Source: Pseudomonadota bacterium
GTDB taxonomy: Bacteria; Pseudomonadota; Gammaproteobacteria; Burkholderiales; Burkholderiaceae_B
Direction of reading: 5' to 3'
DNA length: 27,157 nt
Assembly (NCBI GenBank): GCA_023440825.1
Contig: JAEXRL010000012.1
Location: 1-27,157 of the forward strand
Shown here: positions 23,624-27,157 of the stretch, piece by piece
Layout of the letters: each line of letters begins with the position of its first letter
Position numbering within the stretch: position 1 is the stretch's first letter
The notes under the pieces: model-generated
Told to the model about the DNA's origin: nothing
Seen by the model: only the letters and a program-made list of their open reading frames with translations
Database searches by the model: none
Program-made: the position numbers and the translations under genes

Positions 23624-25540
23624 ATGTTCTCCACTGTGATCAGACCCGTACCTTATTACTTGTTCGGTATCTTGAGCATACTGTTAGCTAGCCTGCTACA
23701 GACCGCACAGGCCAGTACCTGCGCGCCAGGTAAATCTATAAAAATAGCCGACTTATCGTGGGAAAGTGCCCAGTTCAGCACAGCCCTATACGAGCGCGTA
23801 CTGCGGCAGGCCTATGGATGCGAGACGGAAAGGGTGCCAGGCAGCTCCGCTGCACTGGAATCGGCCTTAGCGCAGGATCATATACAGATTATTCCAGAAA
23901 TATGGTCTGGTCGAACTGAAATCATCGACAAAGCGATTGCCGCCGGACAGGTGAAGATCGTGGGCGAGACTTTAGAGGGCGGTGCCGAACAAGGCTGGTA
24001 CGTGCCCCAGTATCTGATCTCCGGCGATGCCGAACGTGATGTTCAGGCCCTGGCTCCTGATCTGCGATCCATTGAGCAACTGGGAGAGTACAGCCATTTA
24101 TTTGCCAGTCTGGACACACCGAATAAGGGACGGTTTTATAACTGCCCTACGGGCTGGGTCTGTGAAACGTTTAATAGCCGTATGTTTGATTTGTATGGCT
24201 TAGGCAAGCAGTACGATAACTTTCGTTCAGGTACCGCCGCCGCTCTGGATGCGGCGATTAGTTCTGCTTACGAAAATCGTAAGCCGGTGCTGTTTTATTA
24301 TTGGCAGCCCGCTGGGCTAATGGCGAAATACGATTTTTTTAAACTGGATGCTGGTGAGTTTAATGCCAGGTGCTGGGATAGCTTGTTGGATAAAAGTGCG
24401 CAAGCCTGCGCTAGTGACTTTATCCTAGCGACAATTTCACTTGCGGTATCCAGCCCTTTTGCTGAGCAGCATCCGGATTTAATTCAGTTTTTTGATCGCG
24501 TCCAATTACATCCAGAACAGATGAATGCAATTATTCTGTCCATGAGTGAGCAGGGGCGCGATGCGGCCAGTTTGGTAGACGAATTTTTGCAGAAGTATCC
24601 AGAGCAATGGCAAGGCTGGTTAAGTGCTAACGCCGCGCTTCGTATGCAGCAATCCATGCAAGAAACGACGAATGCGGTGCAGACAGGTATTTTTCCGGAC
24701 TGGTCATTTAGTGATTGGACGAATCATCAATTAAAGCAGGCGGTTCAACGCTATAGCCCAGCGCTCAGCCAGTTTAGTGCCGTGATGCTCAATGGTTTGA
24801 TCTTGCCTATTGAGCGTTTATTACAGTTAACGCCGGCCTGGTTGATGTTGCTATGCATTGCAGCACTTAGCTGGCATGCCAGTCGTCTGTGGTATGCAGC
24901 CGTACTGGCCGTAGCTGGGTTTTACTTGATTGGCGCTTTAGGCTTATGGGACAAGTTAATGCAGACCTTCACCCTGGTTCTGGTGGCCAGTTTATTGTCT
25001 GTCTTGTTAGGTATTCCCTTGGGCATCTTGGCGGCCTCTAGCCGATGGGCCAGACGTTTTATGGAGCCTGTGCTGGATGTTATGCAAACCATGCCTGGCT
25101 TTGTGTATCTGATCCCGGTGCTCATGTTGTTTGGCCTAGGTAAAGTGCCAGCGGTAATGGCAACAATTGTGTATGCCATGCCACCTTTGATTCGGCTAAC
25201 TAGCTTAGGTCTTAGACAGGTGGATCCGCATGTACTAGAAGCGGCCCAAAGTTATGGAGTGACGCCCGCCCAGAAACTGTGGCGAGTCACCTTGCCGCTG
25301 GCGCGGCCCAGCATTATGGCGGGTATTAATCAAACCACCATGATGGCGCTTTCCATGGTGGTGGTAGCGTCCATGATCGGTGCACAGGGCTTGGGCGAAG
25401 ATGTGCTGGCAGGTATACAAACTCAGGATATGGGTAAAGGCCTGCAGGCAGGTTTGGCGATAGTGGTGCTGGCAATCGTTATGGACAGAATCACACAGTA
25501 TTATGGCCGTGCTAAACGCAGGCGCCTAAGGAGATCGTGA
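23624..25540 (+). CDS. Glycine-betaine/proline-type ABC importer, fused binding protein and permease
   Basis: 638 aa. Residues 1-30 form a signal peptide (AQA at the cleavage site). About 35-335 is an OpuAC/ProX-type substrate-binding domain; W46 (LSWES), W125 (GWYVPQY) and W227 (YYWQP) are spaced like the aromatic box residues that hold quaternary amines in ProX. From about 400 a ProW-type permease follows, with several membrane segments (around 404-440, 447-471, 491-507, 570-590 and 608-621). Its coupling loop has the EAA motif EAAQSYGVTPAQKLWRVTLP (539-558). The ATG at 23624 is supported by GGAGG upstream and by the signal peptide; an earlier in-frame ATG at 23531 is inside the terminator. 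Likely imports betaine, choline, carnitine or proline. Overlaps the ATPase gene by one base. Confidence 0.9.
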   Translation: MFSTVIRPVPYYLFGILSILLASLLQTAQASTCAPGKSIKIADLSWESAQFSTALYERVLRQAYGCETERVPGSSAALESALAQDHIQIIPEIWSGRTEIIDKAIAAGQVKIVGETLEGGAEQGWYVPQYLISGDAERDVQALAPDLRSIEQLGEYSHLFASLDTPNKGRFYNCPTGWVCETFNSRMFDLYGLGKQYDNFRSGTAAALDAAISSAYENRKPVLFYYWQPAGLMAKYDFFKLDAGEFNARCWDSLLDKSAQACASDFILATISLAVSSPFAEQHPDLIQFFDRVQLHPEQMNAIILSMSEQGRDAASLVDEFLQKYPEQWQGWLSANAALRMQQSMQETTNAVQTGIFPDWSFSDWTNHQLKQAVQRYSPALSQFSAVMLNGLILPIERLLQLTPAWLMLLCIAALSWHASRLWYAAVLAVAGFYLIGALGLWDKLMQTFTLVLVASLLSVLLGIPLGILAASSRWARRFMEPVLDVMQTMPGFVYLIPVLMLFGLGKVPAVMATIVYAMPPLIRLTSLGLRQVDPHVLEAAQSYGVTPAQKLWRVTLPLARPSIMAGINQTTMMALSMVVVASMIGAQGLGEDVLAGIQTQDMGKGLQAGLAIVVLAIVMDRITQYYGRAKRRRLRRS

Positions 25541-26379
25541 TGACAAACCATATTTTAAATGCCGACTTAGCTCCCGCCCTGATTGAACTGCAGGATGTCT
25601 ATAAAGTGTTCGGAGGGCGGGCACAACGCGCAGTGGATTTATTGCGTCAGGGGCAGGATAAAAAAAGCGTGCAGCAGCAAACCGGCACTATTGTGGGTTT
25701 AGCGGGTGTGGATGCGGCGTTTCCTGCCCAGCAAATATCATGTGTAATGGGTTTGTCTGGCTCGGGCAAGTCTACCTTGGTGCGCCATATTAACCGTCTC
25801 ATTGATCCCAGTGCTGGTCGGATTTTAATTGATGGCCAAGATGTCTTGCGGCTAGATATGGACGCATTGCGTCAATTGCGCAGGCATAAAATTAGTATGG
25901 TCTTTCAGGCGTTCGGCTTGCTGCCCCATTTGACCGTGCTGGATAACGTGGCGTTTGGCCTGGAAGTGCGGGGCGATGATCGCAAGCAGGCGCGTGAGCA
26001 GGCGCTGCACTGGCTAGAGCGAGTGGGCTTGGCCGATTACGTGCGTAACTATCCCGATGAGTTATCGGGCGGCATGCAGCAACGTGTGGGCTTGGCTCGC
26101 GCATTGGTTGGTAACACCGATATTTTGCTGATGGACGAGGCTTTTTCTGCGCTGGACCCTTTGATTCGAACGGAAATGCAAACTGAACTGATGCAGTTGC
26201 AACAGCAGCTTCGTAAGACGATTGTGTTTGTGACACATGATATAGATGAGGCCTTGAGGCTGGGGCAGCATATTGTGATTTTGCGAGAAGGCAGGGTAGA
26301 GCAAAGCGGCACGGCACAAGAAATACAAGATCATCCGGTCAATGATTATGTGGCGCGTTTTGTGCAGCGCCCTGCATAG
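25540..26379 (+). CDS. Glycine-betaine/proline-type ABC importer, ATPase subunit
   Basis: 279 aa. The start resembles ProV/OpuAA (VYKVFG ... ALLRQG-like spacer ... TGTIVGLAGVDA). Walker A GLSGSGKST is at 71-79, Q-loop Q123, signature LSGGMQQ at 175-181, Walker B ILLMDE at 195-200 and H-loop H233; all are intact. The protein ends after the nucleotide-binding domain and lacks the C-terminal CBS pair found in ProV and OpuAA, which senses ionic strength there. The ATG at 25540 is preferred to the GTG at 25537 because AAGGAG (25528-25533) is six bases upstream of it. It powers uptake by the preceding fused permease. Confidence 0.93.
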   Translation: MTNHILNADLAPALIELQDVYKVFGGRAQRAVDLLRQGQDKKSVQQQTGTIVGLAGVDAAFPAQQISCVMGLSGSGKSTLVRHINRLIDPSAGRILIDGQDVLRLDMDALRQLRRHKISMVFQAFGLLPHLTVLDNVAFGLEVRGDDRKQAREQALHWLERVGLADYVRNYPDELSGGMQQRVGLARALVGNTDILLMDEAFSALDPLIRTEMQTELMQLQQQLRKTIVFVTHDIDEALRLGQHIVILREGRVEQSGTAQEIQDHPVNDYVARFVQRPA

Positions 26380-26465
26380 CGGGTGGCGAGCACAGAGAGC
26401 GGCTTAGTAAACATAAAAAACTGTGGTAAATCAGGTGTTTCCCTCTTGATTTTATGGAATTTTGT

Positions 26466-26495
26466 TTGCTTCAGCCTAGTTTGGCGTGTTATATT
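26466..26495 (+). promoter_or_regulatory. Promoter upstream of rplC
   Basis: TATATT at 26490-26495 with TG at 26487-26488 forms a good extended -10 box. TTGCTT at 26466-26471 is a partial -35 at 18-base spacing. Transcription would start near 26502, about 100 bases before rplC. With a terminator after rpsJ, the rest of the S10 operon needs such a promoter. Confidence 0.6.
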
Positions 26496-26502
26496 AACTA
26501 GC

Positions 26503-26559
26503 TTAGCCAAAAAGTTTGGTTAGTTTGTAGTTGAGCATTGAATGTGGTATTTGATGCTC
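26503..26559 (+). promoter_or_regulatory. Two hairpins in the rplC leader
   Basis: The first pairs 26503-26511 with 26515-26523 (nine pairs, two of them G-T, loop AAG). The second pairs 26533-26542 with 26550-26559 (ten pairs, two G-T, seven-base loop). They fill most of the predicted leader. Ribosomal protein operons are commonly controlled by such structures; the S10 operon is controlled by L4 in E. coli, but there the leader precedes rpsJ. Confidence 0.5.
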
Positions 26560-26603
26560 TCTAATTAGCCCCGACCAATCGTAGTTGGGATATGGAGAAA
26601 ATG

Positions 26604-27157
26604 ATGTCGAACTCGACACCTACGCCTGCCGCGTGGCGGCTGGGGCTTGTTGGGCGAAAAGTTGGCATGACCCGTGTATTTACGGAAGATGGAGAATCCA
26701 TCCCCGTAACTGTGCTGGACGTGTCGAACAATCGCATCACACAAGTCAAAACGCCCGCTGTTGACGGTTATGCCGCGGTACAGCTTGCTTACGGCACACG
26801 CCGTGCATCGCGCGTGACCAAGCCCCAGGCAGGGCATTATGCTAAAGCCGGCGTTGAAGCTGGTAGCATCCTGAAGGAATTCCGCCTCGATCCCGCAGCG
26901 ATTGCTGACCTCACCGCAGGTTCAGTTATTACTGTGGAAAGCGTTTTCGAAGCCGGACAAAAAGTAGACGTTACAGGCACCTCTATTGGTAAAGGCTTTG
27001 CCGGAACCATTAAGCGCCATAACTTTGCTGGTCAGCGTGCAAGTCACGGTAACTCAATCTCTCACCGTGTACCTGGCTCTATTGGTCAGGCACAGGACCC
27101 TGGTCGCGTTTTCAAAGGTAAGAAAATGGCAGGCCATATGGGTGCAGAGACTTGCAC
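26604..27157 (+). CDS. rplC: 50S ribosomal protein L3, 5' part
   Basis: 184 codons are visible before the window ends. The protein begins MSNSTPTPAAWRLGLVGRKVGMT and includes the conserved VTGTSIGKGFAGTIKRHNF and SHRVPGSIGQAQDPGRVFKG loop that reaches toward the peptidyl-transferase centre; the Gln in GSIGQ is the methylated residue in relatives. L3 starts 50S assembly. Two ATG codons are adjacent (26601 and 26604); the second is chosen because GGAG (26594-26597) is then six bases upstream. It should be followed outside the window by the rest of the S10 operon. Confidence 0.97.
   Translation, partial: MSNSTPTPAAWRLGLVGRKVGMTRVFTEDGESIPVTVLDVSNNRITQVKTPAVDGYAAVQLAYGTRRASRVTKPQAGHYAKAGVEAGSILKEFRLDPAAIADLTAGSVITVESVFEAGQKVDVTGTSIGKGFAGTIKRHNFAGQRASHGNSISHRVPGSIGQAQDPGRVFKGKKMAGHMGAETC

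Overview
The window is a stretch of chromosome from a betaproteobacterium, most likely Burkholderiales and probably near Alcaligenaceae. The evidence is the gene order (tuf-trpT-secE-nusG-rplKAJL-rpoBC, later rpsL-rpsG-fusA-tuf-rpsJ and rplC), the RpoB, L3 and S12 sequences, and a base composition that looks moderate by eye. The family-level placement rests on remembered sequence resemblance, not on a search.

Left part (1-12377, all +): the 3' end of one tuf copy, tRNA-Trp, secE, nusG, rplK, rplA, rplJ, rplL, rpoB and rpoC, closed by a strong terminator. The spacers carry RNA structure: hairpins on both sides of the tuf/tRNA gap, a three-way-junction leader before rplJ (typical place for L10 autoregulation), and a terminator-like hairpin plus a long processing-type hairpin between rplL and rpoB.

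Middle block (12381-18322, all -): six accessory genes sit between rpoC and rpsL. In transcription order they are an OmpR-type response regulator, a secreted LysM/FecR protein, a CHASE2 sensor histidine kinase, an AraC-type regulator, a periplasmic azurin (blue copper electron carrier) and a LysE/RhtB-type exporter. The first four are overlapping or nearly abutting and look like one signalling operon. Azurin and the exporter have their own upstream gaps.

Right part (18323-27157, +): a long untranslated leader with a good promoter, then rpsL, rpsG, fusA, the second tuf copy and rpsJ. A very strong terminator follows rpsJ. Two genes of a glycine-betaine/proline-type ABC importer come next: a fused binding protein-permease and an ATPase without CBS domains. 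After them rplC begins with its own promoter and structured leader. The usual S10 operon (rpsJ-rplC-...) is therefore split here by an osmolyte transporter.

Functionally the + strand genes supply transcription (RpoB, RpoC, NusG), translation (L11, L1, L10, L7/L12, S12, S7, S10, L3, EF-G, EF-Tu) and secretion (SecE). The insertions add envelope sensing, electron transfer and solute transport. No insertion sequence, phage gene, integrase or CRISPR array was seen. The most noteworthy points are the interrupted S10 operon, the six-gene block with the CHASE2/FecR signalling set, the partial gene-conversion pattern between the two tuf copies, and the structured spacers of the ribosomal operons.
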